Below are positions 1 through 10,956 of a DNA stretch of 64,000 nt, piece after piece. The position numbers and the translations under genes are program-made. The first letter of the stretch is position 1; the number at the start of each line of letters is the position of its first letter. The notes beneath the pieces were generated by a model. It was not told where the DNA came from. It saw nothing but the letters and a program-made list of their open reading frames with translations, and did no database searches. Source of the stretch: Thuidium tamariscinum (Eukaryota > Streptophyta > Bryopsida > Hypnales > Thuidiaceae). The stretch is from NCBI GenBank assembly GCA_947034885.2, contig OX344749.2:31759501-31823500 (forward strand), in the 5' to 3' direction.

Positions 1-857
1 CCATACACTAAGGTAGAATCACCCATATGCAATCGGCACCCCACAACGAATATGTCGATGGACCTATTTCCAACCAAAGGTAGAATTATTTTTCCCCTTT
101 TCAAAGTTGGGACTAAAAGTTCATCATATGTCCTAAAGTAGTGTGCAAAGAAGTAGGAAAGAGTAAAAGAAAAAGTGTTTTTTTGCGTGACTAGAATTAG
201 AAAAGTCCACAAATTGGAAATAGGTCCTTTGCATCCCCGACCTTCTAAGACTTGTATGTACTTCCACGGTTATAGGATCTTCAACATCTATATGGAAATA
301 TTTAAAAGTATCAAATATACAAAGTTCAATACGATTGTGTATACAATTGCAACTAATTTTCATTCTATTCTTTGTCTACTGTCATCCATATTGTAAACAA
401 CTTCTTTCGTTTTTCTAATCTAATTTTTCAACCACATTCATCCAATTTTCACATCTATGTTCTTCATCCACTTTCATTCATCCACATTTTTCATCTACTT
501 TTGTATCATTTTATCCATTTTTTTGTTTGGTTTCATCCAATTTTTTTCCACTTCATCTCAAATCTTTTACAAATTCTAACTATTTTTAAAATTTTTCTTT
601 CAATATTCTTAGTCCCCGCTCACTAATCCCTACTCCTTGCTTGCTGCTCGTTGCTCGTCGTTCCTTTTGTAGCATTCCATGGGTAGGGTTCTATAATCTT
701 AATTTTTTGAATGATTTTTTGAAACTCTTTTTTTAAGATAGGAATTTTTTTATTAGAATTTAATTTTTTATTTCAATTGGTACTCAAGTGCAAAAGTTAT
801 GCCTCCTTCACTAAAAATAATTGAGCTTGAGCAATCAAAAAATATCGATAAGAAACT
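1..857. other. AT-rich intergenic, no gene seen
   Basis: No convincing coding sequence. Bases 400-560 are pyrimidine-rich and contain many imperfect TTCATCCA-like units on the + strand. The short open frames here are low-complexity Phe/His/Ile-rich strings typical of such DNA. Confidence 0.6.
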
Positions 858-1092
858 CATGGTTGCTAGTATGTGAGCATAGAAAGTATGAGCCTATGAG
901 TCTAGAATTCTATACACCTATAATATGGTATCTTTATTATAGCCACTTCAATGGTTATAGTATATCTATATTCTAAACACCTATATTATAGGTATTTATG
1001 TTATAAACACTTTCAATGAATGTAGGATACTTACTTATACTTAGGCTCAAGGCTCATAGGCCACACTTCTATGCTCACATACTAGCATTGTT
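858..1092. mobile_element. MITE, Mutator-like (copy 1)
   Basis: A 235 bp element whose ends are inverted copies of TGCTAGTATGTGAGCATAGA, followed by a shared TATGAGCCTATGAG-like stretch. The 11 bp GATAAGAAACT is present directly on both sides (847-857 and 1093-1103), which is a clear target-site duplication. A duplication of 9-11 bp is typical of Mutator-like elements. It has no coding capacity. Related but more decayed copies lie at 6026-6281, 7021-7262 and 39577-39713. Confidence 0.75.
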
Positions 1093-1212
1093 GATAAGAA
1101 ACTTAGTTTTAAGAAAAAAAAATTCTCATGGATTAAATTTTGTTCAATATAGAGTATTTTGATTTCTTTAATTTGGATTAGTGATGTGACATTTGTTGAA
1201 AATCATATTTAA

Positions 1213-2143
1213 TCTCTACAGCTCTTAACTATGTTTTCACCAAAAACACTCCAAAACTGCCATTTTTATTACAAGTATAAAATTTTAGAAAAAAAAATCT
1301 TCTAATGCATGTAATTGTAGGATCTTATAGTAAAATGGTTTAAAAATATGTGAAGTTTTTTTCAAGAATTTCCACCTTGTAGGGTTATAGATGGTAAGAT
1401 ATTAGCATTTGAATTGACAAAATTCCTTTCTTAGGCCTTGCAAAAAATAGGGTAGGTGCACTTCACAAGGTCAAATTTGTATGATAAAATGTTCAAAATG
1501 GTTGTAATTCTTTGGATTCGTTTTTCAAGGCAAATTCGCTACATGCTTGAAAAATTTTAGATCATTTAGAGTTGTACAGCATATAAAAATAAAGATAAGT
1601 ACTAAAATTTAGAGAATGATTCAAAATACTTAATTGTTAATCATTTATTTATGGAATTCAAAAATGCCAACCCCAATCATTTTAATGTTGTAATAAACAA
1701 TATACACCCAATGTATTTTTTTTTTTCAAAAATATTGAAAATTGAGTTAAATAAATGGCTTCAAAGTTAATTTTAGAGTAATGAATCCATAATTGCATGC
1801 AAACTAAAACTCCTTATAACTTTTATTTCATAAATCAAAATTGAATGATTGAAGGCTTTCCATATATATATAAATCTTAGAAAACCAATTTCAAAATTTT
1901 CTTCTAGAAAAACAAGATTTTTTAATATTTCTTTTGAATTGTTGAGGTTGTTTGCCAAACATTGAAAATCATATATTATAACCATTTAACCATTCAGTCA
2001 AAAGTTATAAAAATATTTGGAGCTTAAAGCTATTTCCAGAAAAAATGTTGTGAGAAAATATTAAAGAAAAACATTAAAAACATTTGTAGTGAACTGTCCA
2101 AAATTGCTATGTTGCCAAAAAATGTAGTTTGATCCTTTGGGGG
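1213..2143 (+). mobile_element. TTAA-flanked TIR element, copy A
   Basis: A 931 bp AT-rich repeat bounded by TTAA at 1209-1212 and 2144-2147. The left end (TCTCTACAG) is a decayed form of the family end CCCCTAAAG; the right end is CCTTTGGGGG. It aligns along its whole length with copies B (7510-8464) and C (59673-61245), sharing landmarks such as an early CCAAAACTGCCATTT and a late TATGTTGCCAAAAAATG. No coding frame is retained. This copy also preserves the uninterrupted sequences at the sites where copy C has later insertions. Confidence 0.75.
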
Positions 2144-2147
2144 TTAA

Positions 2148-2330
2148 ATGCAACCAAGAAATGCAATTACTAAAAATTCTTGAAAAAAAATGTAATGAAT
2201 TTTTTTTAATTCAATTTTCACAATTTAAAAAGGATTCCACAAGATTCAATTCACTTGATGGAATATTATAACCATCGGAGTTGTGTTTCAATATCATCTT
2301 AGAGATGCTCCACAAACTAAATTTTCCTTC
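2148..2330. other. AT-rich spacer
   Basis: Nothing recognisable between the TTAA element and the CACTA element. Confidence 0.5.
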
Positions 2331-2333
2331 TAT

Positions 2334-5206
2334 CACTACAAAAAAACTGGGGTATAAATGATTGCGAAAAATGATTGAAAATGAGTCATTTCGGACCGAG
2401 ATGACTGAAAAATGACTTTAAGCCCTACAGTCATTGTGGACAAGTCATTCTTTAAATGACTGCGGGGGTATTATCACCATCCATTTGGAAATTGGATGAC
2501 TAATAGATGAATCTGTCTAAGGGATAAAGAAATTTTACTTGAAAATTTTGTGAAAAAGGTGGGCAGCTGACCATTTTTGGGAAAATTTCACCTACGTGGC
2601 TGTCCACGTAGGTAAATTTATAAGTCATTTCTAAGTCACGGTATAGTTGAAGTTTTGGTGACGTGTCAATCATTGTTCAGTTGTCAGGCAGTCATTGTTC
2701 AATTGTCAGACAATCATTATTTAGTTGTCAGACAATTTGACTGATGCTGACGTGGACAATGATGTCAATAAAACTGAAGTCATATTCTAGTTGTGATATA
2801 GTTACGTTTAAGGGTGGGGGCTCTGACACGTGGCACTTAATAATAAGGGGGTTCTGAAGTTGCATCTTAGTCATTTTTGAGACATTTTTGCTTTAGGGTG
2901 AGTCATATTTTAGTTATGTCTTCCTTCTCTAAAGTAGTCATTCAACAATCACATATGAATACATTCAAAGTTCCACAATGATACACCATACACCATACAC
3001 ATGCAATACACCATACAACATATACAATTCATCATATATAATATATCATGTAAAATACACCATACACCATTTCAAAATCCACTTAATATGTGGATACAAT
3101 TAGATGAAATGACAAGCCTTTTATAGAGGAAGGATAGTAGTAGGCAAGACAAAGCTTGTGGGATATGTAAAACGCAGGAATTGCATTACAAGTCATATTT
3201 TTAACCTCATTGAGGCATAGTAGACTAACTTTTTTCAAAAAACTTTGAACTAATGAAAGTTGGGGAATCAATCTCACTTTCATCTCCAAAAATTTGTTTT
3301 AGATTTTAAGCCTCTAATCAAAAGTTATAAATAAAATTTGCTAAAAGGTTTGAAAAGGATTGACACAAGGTGCCAAAGTAGTAGTAGAGTAGTTGTGTAG
3401 TAGTTCAAAAGTATTGAGTAGTCATTTGGTAGTTACATGAAGTCATTTGGCAGTTGCAGGAAGTCATTTTGTAGTAAAACTAAAGTAGTGGTGGTGGTAT
3501 TTGCATAAGGAAAAAATAGAACTTAACAAATGTCATTGAATTCATCTAAATATCTTACTGTATGTTTATTGGGACATTTAGTAATTCAAGTGTAAGGCAT
3601 ATGAAGTGTTCAAAAGTAGTTCATTGACAATGGCACAAATTTTCAAAAGTCATTATTGGCATAATGGCATATAGATAGGAGTTTAAACAAATCATACAAA
3701 TGGATCCTAAGGAAGAAATTTTTTTAATGCTAACAAAGACAAAGGCCACTTGTAATGCATTATTTCCAAAAAAAAGACAAAAGTATTCTATTGAAATTTT
3801 TTTTTAAAAGAAAATGAAGAAAATAAACAAGGAGTAGAATTATTGGAAAGACTAAAAGAAAAGTTATTAGCTCAAGAAAGGTATTAGGATATGAGTGTTA
3901 AAAAATCATAAATCAGATGAGTATAGTTGCATCCTAGTAATTTTAAAATGATTGTTGTCTATGTTAGCATATTGTCTTTACTACAAGAAAATAGGGGGAT
4001 AAATTAAATGACTTGTCTACAATGACTACATTGGCAACAATGACTACAAAATGACTACAAAATGACTATTTTGCAGTCATTGTTGTTGGTGCAGTCATTG
4101 TGAACAAGTCATTTATCCCCCCATTTTCATATAGTGCTTTTCCATCTTAAGAGCAAAATTTTTTAGCATAGCCCTACAAAAGACTTTGTAGTAATTCTTA
4201 AGTTGCATAGTAGTGAAGTACAATTACATCATTGGGAAGCTCACTTAGTGTATCTATCATAAATCATGTACGAACAAGTCATTTTTAGACTCTTTAAATA
4301 TATATTTTTTAATAAATTATAATTTCAACCTATAATTTTGAGCTTTGTCGAATAATTACTATAGATTTCTATTGCCAAAAAATACCATATACCATACACT
4401 ATATGCCCAACTCAAATAATGTATGAAATGATTTCTAGAATAAATTGAGAAATGAACTAAAATGGCACAATTAAAAATTCAAATATTTCTTGAGGATACA
4501 TTTAGATGACCATTGCATCAATAATGAAGAAAAATGAACTTTCAATAAAGAGTTATTTTTAGAATTGAAAAATAAATTAGATCATTTTTTCTTGTATAAA
4601 ATAGGGGTGTGAAATTATTTTCAGCTCTACAATGTATTTTCATATCATGCTCTACAATGTTTTTCATATCATGCCCATCTTTAGAGCAAAAAATTACAAC
4701 ATAACCCTACAAAAAACCTTGCAGTCATTTTAGAGTCACACAGTAGTAAAGCGCAGTCGCATTCTAGTAGTCTTAGAACAATTTCCATCCACGTCAACAA
4801 GCTGCCCTGCCCGTCCTTGGCTTAAAATATGGAAATTTAGCCTTTTTGTAACCCTTTAGTCATTTTCGAGTCGTGAAGTAGTGAAATTAAGTTACAATCA
4901 ATAACTATGTCATACTCATTAATGACTCTAGCATCCACGCTGATTTTTCCCTTCCTTTTGTGCTCTTATTGATGGCAATCTGAATGAAAAAATGTAGATG
5001 AATTTTGTTGTCTATCATGTCTTCATCTTCTAGTTGCACTCATGACTGAAAAATGACTAAAAATGACTAAAAATGACTAGGACTGTGTAAATTCAGCTGG
5101 TTTGGTGCAATTACAGAGGTACTAGTCACTATTTAGTCAAACCGGACATTTAGTCATTTCTGAGTCATCCCTCTACAGTCATTTATACCCCTCTTTTTTT
5201 GTAGTG
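2334..5206. mobile_element. CACTA (En/Spm) transposon, non-autonomous
   Basis: A 2,873 bp element beginning CACTACAAAAAAACTGGGG and ending in the inverse, CCCCTCTTTTTTTGTAGTG. The terminal inverted repeat runs about 28 bp with three mismatches (consensus CACTACAAAAAAA..GGGGTATAAATGA). The 3 bp TAT is duplicated at 2331-2333 and 5207-5209, as expected for CACTA elements. Both subterminal zones are crowded with the motif AATGACT/AGTCATT, for example three consecutive copies at 5040-5080, comparable to transposase-binding repeats of En/Spm. No transposase frame is present, so it is probably a non-autonomous derivative. A second small CACTA element sits inside at 3979-4136. Confidence 0.85.
3979..4136. 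mobile_element. Mini-CACTA MITE nested in the larger CACTA
   Basis: A 158 bp element. Left end TACTACAAGAAAATAGGGGG and right end, read inward, CACTATATGAAAATGGGGGG, followed by a shared ATAAAT..AAATGACTTGT. CTT is duplicated at 3976-3978 and 4137-4139. Its interior repeats the same TGACT motif as the host element, so both may use the same transposase. The separate duplication indicates an independent insertion into the older element. Confidence 0.75.
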
Positions 5207-6025
5207 TATATTGTACTTATTTCTACTTAACATTTAAAAAAAATGAAATCAAGAATTTTATTTTATTTTTTCTCCTAGTAGATTTTGAACTAAGTTGCAT
5301 ATATATATATATATATAATTAGTGGCTCAACAAATCCAAATTTCATTATGTTGGCTTAAAATACCTTGTAATCTATGTGGTTAGAGTTTATGAACTTTGT
5401 TTCACCCATTTCATACTATTTTTTTGTGCAAAACCCCACTTTAAGAAACAATTCCGTTGGCAATATTAATTAAAAAATTTGTGTGGTTTTTTTTTGACAA
5501 AAAGTCATTGGAACCCTAAGAGATAAGTACCCATGCACAATATTCTTCTAGTTAATTGCCTACAATTCTAAGCATGTTTGATTTCTTGGAAATTATTAAT
5601 TTACTATAGTTATTTAGTTGTCAAATTAGGAGTTTGAAAATTTCTTCAAAATCATGTAACTTTTAAGTCCATGAAATTAATGGCTAGCAATGATTACTAT
5701 TTTGGTTTTAGCCATTTGATGTAGGAGCATTTTTACTTACTTAACAATGTTGTATACTTGTATAGCAATAATTTCAATTTTTCTTAAAGACTTATCAATC
5801 CTTGTAGGTTTACCAAGAGCATAGCTAATTAGTCATTGATCCTATAAAACAAGTCTTGCATCATTCCAAGCTACCTTATTTGTGTAATTTAGGCCTCAAA
5901 AGAAAAATCTTTATAGTGTGTGTTTTGCACTTGGAGCATAGTACTTAGCTAAAAACACAATTTCATTCTAATAGATCAATAATAAAATCTTGAAATTATT
6001 ATGATCTTTGGTTCTAGTGGCAATG
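5207..6025. other. AT-rich intergenic
   Basis: No gene seen. A (TA)n microsatellite of about 20 bp lies near 5300. Confidence 0.5.
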
Positions 6026-6281
6026 ATGCTAGCGTGTAAGTAGAGATGTGAACCTATCTTTGAGCCTTGAACTTAGTTGTAGGTTTGTACCTACAACCAT
6101 TTTTAGAAGGTATTTATTATATATGTATCTATAATATAGGTAGACTATAATATGAAAGGAATTTACAATATAGGTTCCTATAAAAATAAGCACCTTAAAC
6201 TATAGAGGTTGTCTATAATACAAACTTCTAGGCTCATTTCTAGGTTCATTGGCTTGTAGATTCTATGCTCACATGTTGGCA
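6026..6281. mobile_element. MITE relic, Mutator-like (copy 2)
   Basis: Decayed relative of the element at 858-1092: it opens ATGCTAGCGTGTAAG and closes TCTATGCTCACATGTTGGC, with internal TAGGTTTGTACCTACAA and CTATAATA-rich stretches. A possible duplicated CTTTG(G)TTCTA lies outside each end. Confidence 0.5.
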
Positions 6282-7020
6282 AGTGCTCTTTGTTCTAAGG
6301 GCAAATCTTTATTTTGCAATGGACTTACTCTTTTTGTTTAATTTCTAAAAAATTGAGGCATATATTGGGCATAAATTGTCAATGATTGTCACTTACAAGT
6401 TTTGTATAGTGAGAACAAATTGAATTTAAAAAAATGTTCAAACATATGATCTTTGGTAGTAGACTACTATAAGAATAAGTGGAAAAAGTTTTAGAAACTT
6501 TGACTTTGTGGATCAAAAGAATATAATACTTTCAATGAGAAGGAAATATTTGCTTCCAACCTTGTTTAATATAGGTATTACACTTTAATCACTCCTAGAG
6601 TGAGATTTTTGTATTATACATGAGATTCTTTGGAAATTGCATCTTGTTCTATGTTAATTACATACCAATCTAAATTTAGAAGAAGAAAAGAAAATTTTCA
6701 TATGTTCCCAAGTTGCCTATCTTTTTTTTTTATCTATGTGACTATATGACCTTTTTGTAAATGTGGCAAAATTAACGCTAAGCTCTCATAAACTCTCATG
6801 TTTTGATTGCATGTGAACATCTTATATCATCAATATCTATATTTTGTGTTGCTTTTGGGTTCTCAATGGTGATAGTAATGATTGGATATGGAAACTAATG
6901 ATTTATATTTTGTCTAAAATATTATTTAGGAATGAACAATTTTGAAAAATAAAACAACTTTCTTATCTTAAGTACTAATTCTCTTCATATATTGAGGCCA
7001 AGTTCATTGGAAAACTAATG
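6282..7020. other. AT-rich intergenic
   Basis: No coding region or repeat structure that I can support. Confidence 0.5.
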
Positions 7021-7262
7021 ATGCTAGTGTTTGAATACAAAGATATGACCTTACAAGCCTTGAACCTAGGTGTAGGTATGTGCCTACAATCATCCAAAGG
7101 TGTTCATCATTGATATATACCTAATACATATGTACACCATAATATGGAAAGAATTTATAACACAGTTACTTATGACATAGATACTTGTAATCATAGAAGG
7201 TAACTATAATTGCTATAGAATTCTAGGCTTATGGGCTCATAGTTCTATGCTCATGTGCTAAT
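7021..7262. mobile_element. MITE relic, Mutator-like (copy 3)
   Basis: Starts ATGCTAGTGTTTGAA and ends TTCTATGCTCATGTGCTAA, so the ends still form an imperfect inverted repeat of the 858-1092 type. The internal TAGGTGTAGG and CCTACAAT match copy 2. No clear target-site duplication remains. Confidence 0.5.
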
Positions 7263-7509
7263 ACTCCATATCCTTTGATTATATATATCTTAAACCATTG
7301 ATATCTCTTGTGTTGTTTTTTGGTTTAAATGTCACATTTTGGACAGTGATGGTAAGATTAGTGGGTGAGCATTCTATAGACTAATAATGTAATTAAAGTA
7401 GCCTATGGTATGTAAAAGACCCAGGATGTACACATAGAATCACCCCTTATATACTTGCATCATTATATAATAGACTTTTTCAATGAATGAGACTTTTGAG
7501 CTACATTTA

Positions 7510-8464
7510 CCTCTAAAGGTTTTTGACTATGTTTTTATCCAAACTACTCCAACACTGCCATTTGGAGTACAAGTACCAACTCTTTTAGAAAAAAACATTT
7601 TTGGACACATGTAATAGTAAGATCTTATAGTCAAATGGTTTGGAAAGATGTAGAAAAAATTCCAAATTTTTTTACAATTGATATAGATTGCAAGATATGA
7701 ATGTTTGAATTGGCAAATATTTTTCTTAAACCTTACAAAAAATTGGGCAACTGCCTTTCAAATGGTCATATTTGTATGAAAAAATATCCCAAATAGTATT
7801 ATTCTTGGATTTGTTCTTTAAAGCAAATTGTCTACATGCTTGAAAATTTTCAAATCATTCATTTGAAATTGTACAAGTTCATATAGAAAAAAATAATAAG
7901 TAGAAAGAAATAAAATATGATCCAAAATACTAAATTATTAACAATTTATTTACGGAATTGAAAAATGTCAATTCCAATGGTTGTAATGTTGTAATAAACA
8001 AACTACACCTATTTATTTTTTCAAAAATATTAAAAATTGGATTAAATAAAGAATTTCAAACTTTTTTAAAGAGTAGAGATTCTATGACTACCTGCAAACT
8101 ATTCCATACTAAAACTCTTCATAACTATAAACTCATTTATTAGAATAAAATGATTCAAATCTTTCTACTTAGATATAAATCTAATAAACTAATTCAAATT
8201 TATTTTTAAGAAAACAATTTTTAAAGAAGTTTTTTTTGTTGCATGGATTCCCCCCTTAGTAATAAAAACTACATACCATACAATACCTTTTTAACTAAAT
8301 ATGTAGTCAAAAGTTATGAAAATTGTTGGGCATTAAATCTACAGTAACTCATTTGGCAAACATTGTGTGAAATTTTGAAAAAAAAAACAATAAAAATTCC
8401 ATTTGTAGTGAGCGGCCCAAAATTACTATGTTGTCAAAAAACATAGTTTAGTGCTTTAGGAATA
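7510..8464 (+). mobile_element. TTAA-flanked TIR element, copy B
   Basis: About 955 bp, collinear with copy A: left end CTCTAAAGG with TTTA where the others have TTAA, right end GCTTTAGGAA. Shared landmarks are TTTTGACTATGTTTTTATCC near the start and TATGTTGTCAAAAAACATAG near the end. The boundaries are more decayed than in copy C. The open frame at about 7,958-8,143 lies inside and is fortuitous. Confidence 0.65.
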
Positions 8465-8787
8465 AAGTTGAGTTAGTAGCCGCAATCAATGTCCTAAATG
8501 ATGGTGATGGAGTGACTAGTGATACCAATAGGAAGTCTAACCTTCTGAGTGAGAATTCATTACAATAAATGATTGTTTTTTGACCTTCATGTCATAAAGA
8601 TGATAGGATATATTGTAACTACTTTAATTGATTGAGTAAGATGACCATTATGGATACACTCTTTGTTGGTTTTAGAGTAGTCTATAGACTCTTTAGGGAC
8701 CATTGGATAACCTACTTAAAAAATTTGTAACAAATTCAAACTTTTCCCAAAAAATAAAATTTCAATTACTCTCTTTCTTTCACATTT

Positions 8788-9013
8788 ATGGTCAATTTCG
8801 TTAAAATGGTGACAATCCATTAAAATGGCATGATATTCCGTTAAAATGGCACAACATTCTGTTAAAATGGCACATTTTTTTCCTCTACCACTAAGCCTCT
8901 ATGTCAAAATGGTACACAAAAATGTCAAATTGACACTTGAAATTTGTCAAAGTGGCACATGGAATATGTCAAAATGGCACTCGAAATACCGCCATTTTAA
9001 CGAAATTGACCAT
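8788..9013. mobile_element. 226 bp MITE with 23-24 bp inverted ends
   Basis: The ends are near-perfect inverted copies of ATGGTCAATTTCGTTAAAAT (the match continues GG.G). Next to the left end is a short tandem array of about 20 bp units built on GTTAAAATGGCACAACATTC; next to the right end are units built on TGTCAAAATGGCAC. ATTT flanks both ends, though a TA duplication with ends beginning TGG is equally possible. A longer diverged relative is in an intron of the B3 gene at 13359-13670. Confidence 0.7.
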
Positions 9014-10080
9014 ATTTGTCTTTGTATAGAAAAAAATTAAAATTTCAACTAATGAATGCCAATAGAACATGCTAGTCATTTTGTTGGCTTGTTTACTTTT
9101 TATCTACGTGAAGTTTTGATTTGGAACTAACAATTTGGGAAAGTAAATGGCTCATTTAAACTATGGATTGTCCCAAACCAAGGTCATTGAAAAATTGTAG
9201 GTTTGAGGGTACAAGGACATGAAGGATGCTAAACCCGCCCCACAAAGTAGGCCCTATAGGGTGAATTTATCCCTAAGGAAAACATATGAATTTAAAAAGG
9301 AAATTCCACATGATAAAGTTTGTAAATTTTGAATTCACATTTACATTTGCAATCAAATCCCGAAAATTGTTGTAGGGGAAGTGAAGAACCGATAGAATGA
9401 GTTCACACAATACAAAATAGGAAACTTTTTGGTCCAAAATGAATTCCAATTGCCTCCGGTGATGGCCAATATATAGGGACTTTCGATAGAATCTATGAGC
9501 TTATGAGTTCAACTTCCTAAATCCACATTGCTCACAAAATGACTTCCATTGCTCGTAGCTTTGTTTGCATAGGGAGGGGGGAGGGGTGTTCCTCTACTTG
9601 TTCTTTGCAGGTCAATGGCCTTCCATGCTTTGTGTTGGATCTACAACCCTTGAAGGTTGAATGTCTCAAAAACAAGAATGGTGTGACTGTGAGGCTTTGT
9701 TTTAGGTGAACAACAATATTAATTTTATTGCTAGAAAATACTAAAGAAAGGGGAAGTTAAACAAATTACTTAAATGAAGTAAATAGTGGACTTAACCAAA
9801 TTTGCCTAGGCAACTATCCTTAGCTAGTCAAGAGTTTGCATGGGTTGCCTTCCTTGCCAAAGCAGGCTACCTAGGTGGCCTCCCGCTCTCAACTGAACAC
9901 AGATCCACCTATGGCCCCCTCCTCGAGCAAGCAAATGTTTGTGATGTAGTGTGAATAAGGTTATAGATAAGATTTGGAAACAAAGATTCAAAATCCATAT
10001 TGGATGCCATGGTCTCAGTCCTAAAAGACAAAGACAATGAAATAAAAAATAGGTACTATTTTTTTTCAAAACACCAAAAT
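9014..10080. other. Intergenic, approach to first gene island
   Basis: No supported gene. Composition changes abruptly from AT-rich to GC-rich at about 10,085. The open frames at 9,824-10,496 on both strands overlap one another and show no recognisable domain. Confidence 0.5.
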
Positions 10081-10631
10081 CACTTTGCGTGGCCATCTAC
10101 TTCGCGCGACGGGCTTCACGTCCTGCGAGGAGGTCCGTTGTTCGCATGCGGACCTGACGACGGACAGGCAGCAAGGGTTTCGTTGTCAAGGTACCCGCAC
10201 TGAACCGGATATTTGTAGCCTAATCACCAGGTTCCTTCCTGGGTGCATGGACCAACCCCTACTCCCCCATCGACCCCCGGCCACTGAAGTTGGCTCAGAT
10301 GCTCCCCATAGCCCTTGCCGACGACTCCTTCCCGGCGATAGACGCAGCCTGATCTTTTTTCACTCCGCGGGGGCGCACTTATCGTAGCCTGCACGTCGTC
10401 CGAATTCATACACGTACGTCGATCGATCCAAGCTCCTGCTTGCTTGTTTCGATCGAAGGCTTGGCCAGATGCATGTGTGCTAGCTAGCTCTGTCAAATTT
10501 TAGTATCAATGGATCGAAGCTAGTTCCACGCTGGGAAAATGAATCGACGTATATATATTCAATTCGGCCGGTCTGGCTGCGCGCGTACGTACTGACCTTT
10601 TTGCGCTTCGGTGGCTGCGAAGGGAAGCTTG

Positions 10632-10639
10632 CATGCATG
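10632..10639. promoter_or_regulatory. RY element CATGCATG upstream of the B3 gene
   Basis: A perfect palindromic CATGCATG about 320 bp upstream of the B3 start codon. RY motifs are the established binding sites of LAV-class B3 domains, so the gene could be regulated by itself or a relative. Function here is inferred from the motif only. Confidence 0.4.
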
Positions 10640-10917
10640 GTTGGGTGAGCGACTTCGGTCCGTAAATTGAGTGACTGTTCTCTGGCGTCGGAATGTGCTG
10701 GGCTAGAGAGAGCTGCTGCAGTGGTGGACTTGCGATGGGATCATGCGCGCTGTCGGGGTGCGGGTGGGGGGGCCGGTGTGGGTGTGCGTGCGTGACGCCT
10801 GGCTAGCTAGCTGCGCCATGGATGTGGCTTGGTGAATGTATGGTAACGTTGTAGAGGTTAGGCGTGACGGCGGCGGGAAGCTGGACGAGTACGCGAGATC
10901 GAGAAGTGCGTGTGTGT

Positions 10918-10951
10918 ATGAGAGTAAGATCAGAGTGAGAGAGATAGTGTG
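10918..10951 (+). promoter_or_regulatory. GA-rich leader before the B3 start codon
   Basis: A GAGAG-rich stretch ends a few bases before the ATG at 10957, probably in the 5' untranslated leader. GA repeats of this kind are bound by BPC-type factors that recruit Polycomb in Arabidopsis. With teloboxes in the introns it suggests, but does not show, Polycomb control. Confidence 0.35.
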
Positions 10952-10956
10952 TTAGA

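Noticed and set aside
372-626. 84-codon frame rich in Phe, His and Ile
   Set aside because: Low-complexity translation of a TTCATCCA-like pyrimidine repeat.
2940-3090. CRISPR-like ACACCATA repeats
   Set aside because: Irregular short microsatellite without constant repeat and spacer lengths, inside a transposon in a eukaryotic genome.
9824-10496. Overlapping 60-100 codon frames on both strands at the edge of the gene island
   Set aside because: They conflict with each other, lack splice context and show no domain; long frames are expected where GC content rises.
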